Shown piece by piece: positions 46,326 through 53,522 of a DNA stretch of 64,000 nt (position 1 is the stretch's first letter; every line of letters begins with the position of its first letter). The stretch comes from RECM01 sp047921215 (lineage in GTDB: Bacteria > Bacteroidota > Rhodothermia > Balneolales > Cyclonatronaceae). The stretch is taken from assembly GCA_047921215.1 (NCBI GenBank), contig JBLRWO010000003.1, forward strand, positions 120,748-184,747, given 5' to 3'. The translations under genes and the position numbers were made by a program. Below the pieces are notes generated by a model. That model was not told the origin of the DNA, searched no databases, and saw only the letters and a program-made list of their open reading frames with translations.

Positions 46326-47741
46326 TCATAATCCGGATTTGGCTGCCCCGCTCTCAAAAGCGGCTTCCCTCACTGCTTTGGCCACACGGACTGCAACCTT
46401 TTTATCAAACACACTGGGTATGATATACTCTTCGCTCAGATGTTTTTCATCAATACTGTTGGCAATAGCATGCGCTGCTGCAAGTTTCATCTGTTCGTTA
46501 ATATCCCTGGACCGTGCATCAAGTGCACCTCTGAACATTCCGGGGAATACAAGAACATTATTGATCTGGTTGGGATAGTCACTCCTTCCCGTAGCGATGA
46601 TCCGGGCAATGGACTCGATTTCTTCCGGCATTATTTCCGGAACGGGATTTGCGAGCGCGAACACAACCGGATCTTTCGCCATTTTTTCGACTGCTTCTCT
46701 GGGTACAATACCCGGCCCGCTAACACCAATTAGCAGATCTGCCCCCGCCGAGGCCTCCAGTATGGAACCTGTCTCGTTATCCGGATTTGTATGTTCGGCA
46801 ATCCATTTTTTACTGGAGTTATACTCCGACAGGTTTTTGCGGCTAATAATTCCCTTTCGGTCGCAGCACAGAATATGTGATGCTCCCGCCTCAAGTAAAA
46901 TGCGCGTAATGGCAACCCCGGCGGCACCGGCTCCGGAGATAACTATTCGCAGGTCTGCGATCTCCTTGCCAACCACTTTCATAGCATTAATCGTGGCCGC
47001 CAATACTACAACTGCCGTGCCGTGCTGATCGTCATGAAATACCGGAATGTCAAGTATTTCCTTGAGCCGCTGTTCAATCTCGAAGCATCGGGGCGCACTG
47101 ATGTCTTCCAGATTTATCCCGCCGAATCCGGGGGATATCCATTTCACCGCATTAATAATTTCTTCCGTATCCTGGGTATTCAGACAGACAGGGTAGGCAT
47201 CGATATCGGCAAATTCCTTGAACAGCATTGCTTTGCCCTCCATTACCGGCATGGCTGCTTCCGGACCGATATTTCCCAGGCCCAGTACAGCTGAACCGTC
47301 ACTGACAACCGCCACGGAATTCTGCTTGATCGTAAACGTATATGCCTTTTCCCTGTCTTCGGCAATAGCCTCACATACACGCCCAACACCGGGGGTGTAT
47401 GCCATGGAAAGTGCCTCGCGTGTATCAACAGGTACCTTGTTCTGAATTCGTATTTTCCCTCCCTCATGAAGACGAAAGACACGATCGGAAACATGCTGAA
47501 CTTTAACCCCGGCAATTCTGCTTACTGCGTCAACAATCTCGCCCGAATGTTTTTCGTCGCGGGCACTTACAGTAATATCACGCACTTTATAACGGCCTTC
47601 GACCTTAACAACATCTACTGCGCCCGGGTCGCCTTTCAGGTCTGCAATTTTATTTAGCACGGATGCCAGCATGCCCGGTTTGTTTTCAATTTTCAGCCGG
47701 ATGGTTATACTGTAACTTACATTCGCATGGATTTCGCTCAT
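46326..47741 (-). CDS. NAD(P)-dependent malic enzyme with N-terminal ACT-like domain
   Basis: The protein has about 471 residues. ATG 47741 (MSEIHANVSY) follows an AAGGA Shine-Dalgarno and is preferred to the TTG ten codons upstream. Residues 1-80 form an ACT-type regulatory fold (IRLKIENKPGMLASVLNKIA). The malic enzyme core follows: SMAYTPGVGRVCEAIAEDRE, LGLGNIGPEAAMPVMEGKA, PVFHDDQHGTAVVVLAA, Rossmann IVISGAGAAGVAITRILLEA, and LVFPGMFRGALDARS. It decarboxylates malate to pyruvate and supplies NAD(P)H in the cytoplasm. The ACT domain suggests amino-acid control. It is convergent with the Rieske-ThDP gene, which could use the pyruvate. Confidence 0.95.
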   Translation of the reverse strand: MSEIHANVSYSITIRLKIENKPGMLASVLNKIADLKGDPGAVDVVKVEGRYKVRDITVSARDEKHSGEIVDAVSRIAGVKVQHVSDRVFRLHEGGKIRIQNKVPVDTREALSMAYTPGVGRVCEAIAEDREKAYTFTIKQNSVAVVSDGSAVLGLGNIGPEAAMPVMEGKAMLFKEFADIDAYPVCLNTQDTEEIINAVKWISPGFGGINLEDISAPRCFEIEQRLKEILDIPVFHDDQHGTAVVVLAATINAMKVVGKEIADLRIVISGAGAAGVAITRILLEAGASHILCCDRKGIISRKNLSEYNSSKKWIAEHTNPDNETGSILEASAGADLLIGVSGPGIVPREAVEKMAKDPVVFALANPVPEIMPEEIESIARIIATGRSDYPNQINNVLVFPGMFRGALDARSRDINEQMKLAAAHAIANSIDEKHLSEEYIIPSVFDKKVAVRVAKAVREAAFESGAAKSGL

Positions 47742-48002
47742 GGGATCCTTATCTGGTTTAATATCATACAACTATTTGGTACAGTTGAATTTACACAATG
47801 ATCTGATCATTAGCCCGATGGTTAACAGGTCCCGAAAATTTACGGGATACGGACAACTGCTGTTTCTAAACCGGATTATGCCGTTTCCAGTACCGGCGAT
47901 TCTGAACCAATCGTACATACAAAATCAGGCTAATCTTTTGTATGCAGCTCATTCAGATCAGCAGGCAAGCCATCTGGCTTGATCCGCTGTGATTATGATT
48001 TA

Positions 48003-49358
48003 TTATACCATATACGGGATATCGGATGCATGGGACGGATAGGCATACACCATTTTTTTGAGTTCCTTTGCCTGAAGGCGCTGATTCATAGCCAGTGCAA
48101 AAAGGTTGATAATTTCTTCCGCCTTGTTCCCAAGCAGATGTGCACCCAAAATCTGTCCGTTTTCCTTATTTATAATTGTTTTAAATGCGGTATGTGTTTC
48201 ACCCGTACGCTTGTAAGAGTACCATCCATCCGTTTTACCAAAATTCACTTCGGTATTATATCCGGCATCAGACGCCTGCTGTTCTGTTAAGCCGACCATT
48301 GCAAGCGACGGTACGGTAAATACCACTGTCGGCTGTGCGGGGTACACCGATTGTTTATGATTCCCCTCCAGTAGATTTGTCGCCACTATGCGTGACTCAT
48401 ATCCTGCCACGGGTGTAAGAGGCAGACCGTTGGTTACCGCCGCATCTCCGGCTGCATATACCTTTTCATTACTCACACTCTGAAGGTATTTATTCACAAT
48501 TATTCCCTGTAGCGTCCTCGTTACATTTGCGGCTTCGAGGTTCATGTCGTCAATATCGGGTACACGGCCGGCACCGTGAACCACCAGATCGGTCAAAATT
48601 TCTACGGGCTGGCCGGCTTTATTTGCCGTGACAGAAAATCCGTTATCCTTTTTATTAACCACCTGTACTTCGGATCCCAGATGGATATGAATCCCAGCTT
48701 CGCGGGTTTTTTCGAGGAGAATTCCCACCATATCGGTATCAAAACCCACGAGCGGTTGATGACCTCGATGTATAATATGAACATCGCTGCCGGCACGGGC
48801 GGCTATATGTGCAAATTCAAAGGAGATAAAACCCCCGCCCACAAATACGACAGATTTTGGCAGACTATCCAGATCAAGGAAATCCGTACTGGTGATCAGG
48901 TGGTTAAATCCATCAATGGCAAGCGTGGCGGGTTTGGCTCCGGCCCCGATCAGAAAATATTTGGCTTTAAGAATCCGGCCGTTCACCTTTAAAGTCTCAT
49001 TGTCAACAAATGACGCCCGGCCTTGTACAGGTGTAATCCCTATTTTCTCCATACCTTTTTGACGATTCACTGGTACCGGTTCTGTAAAGGATCGTTTGAA
49101 CGCCATAAGCTCTCTCCAGTCGATTTCGGCTTCTGACCTTATTCCCTTCCCGTTCATTCTTTGATTCCAGTCGATCAGTTCCGCGGCCCCGACCAGTACT
49201 TTTTTGGGATCACATCCACGGCGTGCGCACGTGCCTCCAAATGGTCTCGAGTCGATCTGGGCCACTTTCCAGCCTGCCCTGGCACACATGCCTGCAGCTA
49301 CTGACCCACCCGAACCTGTTCCAATTACAATCAGATCGTAAACTTCGTGATTTTGCAT
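48003..49358 (-). CDS. flavin-dependent disulfide oxidoreductase (glutathione-reductase/mercuric-reductase type)
   Basis: The 451-residue protein starts with the FAD fold DLIVIGTGSGGSVAAGMCAR. The redox disulfide motif is GGTCARRGCDPKKVL (Cys-x4-Cys), the NADPH fold SVVFVGGGFISFEFAHIAAR, and VYAAGDAAVTNG the second FAD site. The dimerisation domain ends YAYPSHASDIPYMV, where His in PSHASD is the catalytic base position normally found in H-P-T or H-x-x-x-E variants. It lies among the glutathione/mycothione/mercuric-reductase-like proteins. There is no heavy-metal or thiol gene in the immediate neighbourhood, so the substrate is unassigned. Confidence 0.88.
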   Translation of the reverse strand: MQNHEVYDLIVIGTGSGGSVAAGMCARAGWKVAQIDSRPFGGTCARRGCDPKKVLVGAAELIDWNQRMNGKGIRSEAEIDWRELMAFKRSFTEPVPVNRQKGMEKIGITPVQGRASFVDNETLKVNGRILKAKYFLIGAGAKPATLAIDGFNHLITSTDFLDLDSLPKSVVFVGGGFISFEFAHIAARAGSDVHIIHRGHQPLVGFDTDMVGILLEKTREAGIHIHLGSEVQVVNKKDNGFSVTANKAGQPVEILTDLVVHGAGRVPDIDDMNLEAANVTRTLQGIIVNKYLQSVSNEKVYAAGDAAVTNGLPLTPVAGYESRIVATNLLEGNHKQSVYPAQPTVVFTVPSLAMVGLTEQQASDAGYNTEVNFGKTDGWYSYKRTGETHTAFKTIINKENGQILGAHLLGNKAEEIINLFALAMNQRLQAKELKKMVYAYPSHASDIPYMV

Positions 49359-49933
49359 AGTGATTTTAATTTTTTAAACGGCATTGATAACCGACTTCCG
49401 GTAACCAGTTATACATCTGCCCCCATCCCGACAGATCGAGACCGGGGCATTATTACAGATGTTTCATTTTCCAATTGCCGGCCATTTTGCCATACTGTTG
49501 ATCGTTTTCACACCGGCACCGAAATTGTACACGTACCATTCTGCCTTTATGTTAACACATTTATAACTACAAATTGAATTTGAATACATAACATACAGAC
49601 GCAGTCCGTGATACATTTCTTACCTGTGAAACCCGGCAACACTCAAACCGTGAGGATGAAACTTTATATTCTTATTATCCTGTCAAATAACGAGTTAATC
49701 TCCCCTGCAATAAGTAAACCGCAGACCGTGGTTGATCCTTGTTTTACCATTGTCGGCGGTGCACTGGCGAATTCCTGAAAGCTGAACGAAAATCCGGTTA
49801 TTTAGCTTTCAAAAGAGGATATTATTACATCTGTATGCCATTGTCTGCGGGATGCCGAGCAGAACGGCATTTTGCTTACCGGCCCCCCTAACACTTAAAA
49901 AAAAGGGCCTCCACTTTTGATTATTCATACCCC
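49359..49933. other. intergenic region without recognisable gene
   Basis: This AT-rich stretch lies between the divergent oxidoreductase and the DoxX-like gene. A short frame (49347-49577) overlaps the oxidoreductase start and looks like chance. Nothing else is supported beyond the presence of the two promoters. Confidence 0.4.
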
Positions 49934-50284
49934 TTGACCTTCCTCTTTCATATTGTGCTGATCGCCAATGCCCTGTTTTTTTTATTCTACGGAATACAGT
50001 GCTTCACCTCACCATTCATGCTTGATGAGTTCAGGCGCTTTGGCCTGCCCGACTCACAAAGAATCCTGACCGGGGTGCTTCAGCTGCTGGGATCTGCCGG
50101 TTTGTTTGCCGGACTAATCATGCCGGCACTCGGATTCCTTTCATCGGCCGGGCTGGCACTGATGATGCTGATTGCCTTCGGGGTACGCATCAGAATAAAG
50201 GATGGCATTGTGCAATCCGCACCCTCCCTCGCCTTTATGATCATAAACGGCTATCTGGCCCTCGGGTTTACCAGACTGTTATAA
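49934..50284 (+). CDS. DoxX-like small membrane protein (a)
   Basis: The 116-residue four-helix membrane protein has the DoxX-family outline: FHIVLIANALFFLFYGIQCF with the following polar FMLDEFRRFGLPD, then LTGVLQLLGSAGLFAG, LALMMLIAFGVRIRIKDG and a final helix. Start is TTG 49934 just before MTFLFHIV; there is no ATG nearby. DoxX-like proteins are often accessory to quinone or redox enzymes, but function is mostly unknown. The convergent gene at 50306 encodes a second member of the same superfamily. Confidence 0.7.
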   Translation: MTFLFHIVLIANALFFLFYGIQCFTSPFMLDEFRRFGLPDSQRILTGVLQLLGSAGLFAGLIMPALGFLSSAGLALMMLIAFGVRIRIKDGIVQSAPSLAFMIINGYLALGFTRLL

Positions 50285-50305
50285 ACGGTCGTTGTTCGCC
50301 GTCAC

Positions 50306-50668
50306 CTACAGAAAGGTAATCAGCAGCGAAAGTACCAAAAAGGTAAATGCGGGAAACGATTTTTTGGGCGGGTCGCCGATTTTGAAATGCATGGCGACGG
50401 CACCCAGCATCAGAATTGCAATACCGTAGGTGGCAATATTTTCCATGCCGGGATCATAAATGGAGTAGAGTAGCAACAGGGCGAGAACAACTTTCAGCGT
50501 GCCGACCGTCCACATAAACCATACCGGGAGTCCGTATGCTTTAAATTCTTCCTCAATAGAGCGGGCATCACCACCCCTCCACGGAGTTGCTTTTTTTGAA
50601 CGGATCAGCCAGACATTCAGAATGCTCAATCCGACAATTGCTTTCAAGATGATCACAACATATTCCAT
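50306..50668 (-). CDS. DoxX-like small membrane protein (b)
   Basis: The 120-residue four-helix protein has AIVGLSILNVWLIRSKKATPWRGG at the N-terminus (polar loop with GGDA), then EFKAYGLPVWFMWTVGTLKV, ALLLLYSIYDPG and AVAMHFKIGDPPKKSFPAF. This is typical of the DoxX-like family. It converges with the related gene at 49934 (22 bp between the stops), possibly an old inverted duplication. Function unknown. Confidence 0.75.
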   Translation of the reverse strand: MEYVVIILKAIVGLSILNVWLIRSKKATPWRGGDARSIEEEFKAYGLPVWFMWTVGTLKVVLALLLLYSIYDPGMENIATYGIAILMLGAVAMHFKIGDPPKKSFPAFTFLVLSLLITFL

Positions 50669-50808
50669 ACTTCATCAATACTTAGGTGTAAAAAATTTCC
50701 AACAAAGAACCATACAACCAAGTTGCTGATGAATTCGTTTGAAAGCAACTGAGAAATGGCATCAGGCAACGGTTACAGTCTAAACCGTTTTCTCAGGATC
50801 GGTCGGTA

Positions 50809-50976
50809 TTACCGGGTTTGATTATTCGACTCCGCCTCTTCCAGGGTGGCATGACGAAACAGGAGGGCGCCGGCCAGAATACCTGCCCAACCTGAAAGCG
50901 ATAGGAATTTGACAGATCGCTCCATCATAGAGCGTATCTCGGCAATTTCGCGTATATAGTCCTGTTGCTGCTTCAT
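50809..50976 (-). pseudogene. truncated membrane-protein gene remnant
   Basis: From ATG 50976 the peptide MKQQQDYIREIAEIRSMMER followed by SVKFLSLSGWAGILAG matches, from memory, the N-terminus of a family of ~200-residue Bacteroidota membrane proteins. Here it stops after one helix and continues into unrelated residues (ALLFRHATLEEAESN) before the stop at 50809. The usual following helices are missing and are not found in other frames down to 50690. It is likely a 3'-deleted remnant; a short real protein cannot be excluded. Confidence 0.5.
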
Positions 50977-51133
50977 TTTATTAAAAGTACTTTTTATTTC
51001 AAAAAAAATTAAATACAGATAAATACAATACCCGAGCCGGTTGCACACTAATTTCTATTCATATAGCCGGGTTAGCATTTTGTTGATATCAATGCAATGG
51101 CTTTCCGGGTTTAATGCCTGTTTTGATCTCATC

Positions 51134-51745
51134 TCACGCCCTCAATTCGTGTTCCGGGCAATCAATTCGCAACTCTGAATTGTGCAGTTTCCGGTTGAGG
51201 AGATGGCAATAGTGTTGCTCACCTTTCTCTGCAGATTGATAATATTTACAGGTCATACACATGCGCTGTAAGGTTATCACACCAGTTCTATTTAAATAGC
51301 TGATAATATTAAGCAAGTTTAGTAACAGGTTTTCTTTATCATCTGCACTCAACGTGTTGATGGGTGTGCGGATCTCTTTCGTGAACAGTGCATTTTCTTT
51401 GGCGGTTTCAGTTCCGACCGGGGTTAAATGAATAACAAAGCTCCGCGAATCGTACGGCTCTGGTTCTTTTGTAATAAGCTTCTTCTTTTCCAACACTTTA
51501 ATTGTGTCGCTGATGGTGGCTTTAGTCATATTGAACTCATCAGCCAGATAACTGACCTTCCGTTTTTCCTCGCTGTGATGCAGCAGGAATATCAATACCT
51601 GTACCTGAATGGGGCTGAGGGAGAATTCCTTGCTTTCCCGCCACAACAGGACCCGGAAAGCCTGTGATATCCGCTCAAGGGACGCCACAATTTTACTTTC
51701 TGTACTTTGGTTTTGGTGATTCAGGTCAAAATCCGATTTGTTCAT
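51134..51745 (-). CDS. MarR-family regulator with C-terminal cysteine cluster
   Basis: The 203-residue protein has a MarR winged-helix domain (~15-150): LSPIQVQVLIFLLHHSEEKR, VSYLADEFNMTKATISDTIK, LEKKKLITKEPEPYDSRSFV. The ~45-residue tail MCMTCKYYQ...HYCHLLNRKL...LRIDCPEHE contains four cysteines (C-x2-C, C, C) and could bind an Fe-S cluster or zinc, making it a redox or nitric-oxide sensor. Its start overlaps the end of the truncated-haemoglobin gene by 20 bp, and that gene overlaps DUF2024 by 4 bp, so the three form one operon. It probably represses that operon through the palindrome at 52484. Confidence 0.85.
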   Translation of the reverse strand: MNKSDFDLNHQNQSTESKIVASLERISQAFRVLLWRESKEFSLSPIQVQVLIFLLHHSEEKRKVSYLADEFNMTKATISDTIKVLEKKKLITKEPEPYDSRSFVIHLTPVGTETAKENALFTKEIRTPINTLSADDKENLLLNLLNIISYLNRTGVITLQRMCMTCKYYQSAEKGEQHYCHLLNRKLHNSELRIDCPEHELRA

Positions 51746-52115
51746 TAGCCTGTATTTTATGCAGCATTAACTGTGCAATAGTAGATGCTTTTGTTTTGGC
51801 TTCAGCTGCTTTTTCGCCCTCAAACAACTCATCTGTGGTTTGATAAAAAAGTGATAGCCATTCTGTGAATTCTCCTTCCGACAGACGTGTCATCTTACTG
51901 AGTTCTACGTGTTTTTTCATCGGGTTTCCTTTAAATCCGCCCTCACCCAATATCAAAGCTGCCCAAAAAGTGTACATCCTCGGTAAATGGGATTCCCAGT
52001 TCACTTTTGCAATATCACTAAAAATGGGATCCAGTACCGGATTTGTTCTGACCTTTCCATAAAAGGTGTCTACCAAAAGTTCAATATCCTGTCTTGTGCT
52101 AATGTCTTTTTTCAT
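51726..52115 (-). CDS. group III truncated haemoglobin
   Basis: From ATG 52115 the 129-residue protein MKKDISTRQDIELLVDTFYG fits a 2-on-2 globin of group III. It has FYGKVRTNPVLDPIFSDIA at helices B-E, HLPRMYTFWAALILGEGGFK with the Trp of group III globins, and the proximal His in PMKKHVELSKM. The frame is open upstream to 52211, but those codons overlap DUF2024 and are not globin-like. Truncated haemoglobins bind oxygen or NO and often detoxify NO. It is translationally coupled to DUF2024 by an ATGA overlap (52112-52115) and to the MarR gene downstream. Confidence 0.9.
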   Translation of the reverse strand: MKKDISTRQDIELLVDTFYGKVRTNPVLDPIFSDIAKVNWESHLPRMYTFWAALILGEGGFKGNPMKKHVELSKMTRLSEGEFTEWLSLFYQTTDELFEGEKAAEAKTKASTIAQLMLHKIQANEQIGF

Positions 52116-52378
52116 AATCCGCAATTTTCCATTTCCAGGATATAATATCCCTGCATTCTGATTGAATTTTCCAATTCGGGCTTCACGGTTTCCACATGGC
52201 AGAAACGGCATTCCCTGGATGTCAGGGGCTGACCATCCTCGCCTTTTGAGTTCAGATAGGCTTTTCCGTACTCGTGAATAACAGAAGCGTCTTTGATTTC
52301 TTCAGGTGCTATGATGTCGAAGTGCATCAAACGTCCATCTTTTCTGGTAACCCAGGTGTCCCACACTGATACTTTCAT
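52112..52378 (-). CDS. DUF2024 family protein
   Basis: From ATG 52378 the 88-residue product MKVSVWDTWVTRKDGRLMHF has the DUF2024 signatures ASVIHEYGKAYLNSKGE and LTSRECRFCHVE (C-x2-C-H) and ends EMENCGL. The family has no assigned function; small size and the cysteine motif suggest metal or redox binding. It is the first gene of the operon with truncated haemoglobin and MarR. The longer frame (to 52480) runs into the operator palindrome and is rejected as a start. Confidence 0.85.
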   Translation of the reverse strand: MKVSVWDTWVTRKDGRLMHFDIIAPEEIKDASVIHEYGKAYLNSKGEDGQPLTSRECRFCHVETVKPELENSIRMQGYYILEMENCGL

Positions 52379-52470
52379 GATTTGATACGATTTATTGAAT
52401 GGTGCCGGAAGCGCCCATGGTTTGTTGCATTTAACGGGATGTGAGCGCTGTAGTAAAAGATGATATGAAA

Positions 52471-52507
52471 TGCCCCACAAAGATAGGAATCCTAACTTTA
52501 TGGGGCA
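52471..52507 (-). promoter_or_regulatory. 37-bp palindrome before the DUF2024 operon (operator, possibly also terminator)
   Basis: TGCCCCA (52471-52477) pairs with TGGGGCA (52501-52507), AAAG with CTTT inside, and at the centre TAGGA-A-TCCTA (52484-52494). The central motif recurs before the gene at 52518. It lies ~106 bp upstream of the DUF2024 start and 11-47 bp past the stop of the gene ending at 52518, so it could also act as that gene's terminator. Confidence 0.6.
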
Positions 52508-52517
52508 AAATTAAAAA

Positions 52518-53255
52518 TTACTTTACTTTATAAGGCATTGATAAATTGCCACTTGCTACTGAATAAACTGTATAGACACCAAGCATTGGTTTGTCTGCCA
52601 GTCCGTGATTGTCATCGTCACTTGTATACACCTGCATATATGCGGTCACTCCGTCGTACGAAAAGTCCAGATTGTATCTTATCCTGTAGTCAGGAACAAC
52701 TACTCTTATTTTATTACCTTTTGTGATGACCTGATAACCGGGGGAATCCATATACATGGGCATTCCCGGATTGGTCGGCGGCAGTACAACGGTATCATCA
52801 TCCGGATGGAACTGCTTTACCGAAAGCCCGCCTTCCGCCCGGTTATCTTCGATTAATACGACCCAGTGAGGGTGCCAGACGACTCCGTCATTGTTGTAAT
52901 TACCGTTTCCGCTCTCATCCCAAAGTGGCGTGTCGTCAAAATCAGGGTGTGATGTGAGTGCAAGGGCAACAATCCCCTCTACCTTGCCAAATCCTACATC
53001 AGTCGGATCTAACGTAGTGGGAAACACATACCCCAAAACAGGGGCACCATTCAGCTGACCGGCAGGAGTCGGAGTTGTTTTACCTGCTTCACCCTGCACG
53101 GTTATATCCCAGACGGTTGCGGCAATCTCCGGCCAATGGTTTACAGCAACACTATCAATTTGAAAGTTGTCATTGTTGTAGTCTTTGCCTTTTTCCTGGG
53201 CATTGGCAGAGATTGTAAAAAGTGAATATGCGAATAAAACGAGTAGGTACTTCAT
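52518..53255 (-). CDS. exported protein of unknown function
   Basis: The 245-residue protein has a clear signal peptide (MKYLLVLFAYSLFTISANAQ). The mature part is acidic and rich in aromatics, with notable stretches VNHWPEIAATVWDITVQGEA, DGVVWHPHWVVLIEDNRAE and PDYRIRYNLDFSYDGVTAY. No family is recognised. It would be periplasmic or extracellular. It sits directly upstream of the MarR/haemoglobin operon on the same strand and has the same TTAGGA-N-TCCTAA palindrome ~92 bp before its start, suggesting it belongs to the same regulon. The HPHW motif could bind a metal. Confidence 0.7.
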   Translation of the reverse strand: MKYLLVLFAYSLFTISANAQEKGKDYNNDNFQIDSVAVNHWPEIAATVWDITVQGEAGKTTPTPAGQLNGAPVLGYVFPTTLDPTDVGFGKVEGIVALALTSHPDFDDTPLWDESGNGNYNNDGVVWHPHWVVLIEDNRAEGGLSVKQFHPDDDTVVLPPTNPGMPMYMDSPGYQVITKGNKIRVVVPDYRIRYNLDFSYDGVTAYMQVYTSDDDNHGLADKPMLGVYTVYSVASGNLSMPYKVK

Positions 53256-53346
53256 GATGTATGATATTTGGAATTAAGGTTTATGACAGAATTCATCTGT
53301 TTTGATTGTTTTACCGTTATGAGCATAATTGCTGGTTCAAATATAA

Positions 53347-53359
53347 TTAGGATTCCTAA
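53347..53359 (-). promoter_or_regulatory. second TTAGGA-N-TCCTAA palindrome
   Basis: Perfect 6-bp inverted repeat TTAGGA-T-TCCTAA, 92 bp upstream of the start at 53255. It matches the core of the palindrome at 52484-52494 and is a probable binding site of the neighbouring MarR regulator. Confidence 0.6.
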
Positions 53360-53522
53360 CAATATGAAATAATTTGGCAGCCACTATTTTTAAAAACTAA
53401 AACAACGCTTGATACAGTACCTGTTAACACTTAAAATTGCCCATAGAAAACGGCACTATTGAGCCTGAAATGACTGGAACAATGATCACCGAAACTGCCA
53501 ATCCTTAATCTTCTCCCGCATC

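Noticed and set aside
52471..52507. Palindrome as a simple terminator only
   Set aside because: The stem is strong but lacks a U-run, and its core is repeated upstream of another gene, which fits an operator better; both roles are possible.
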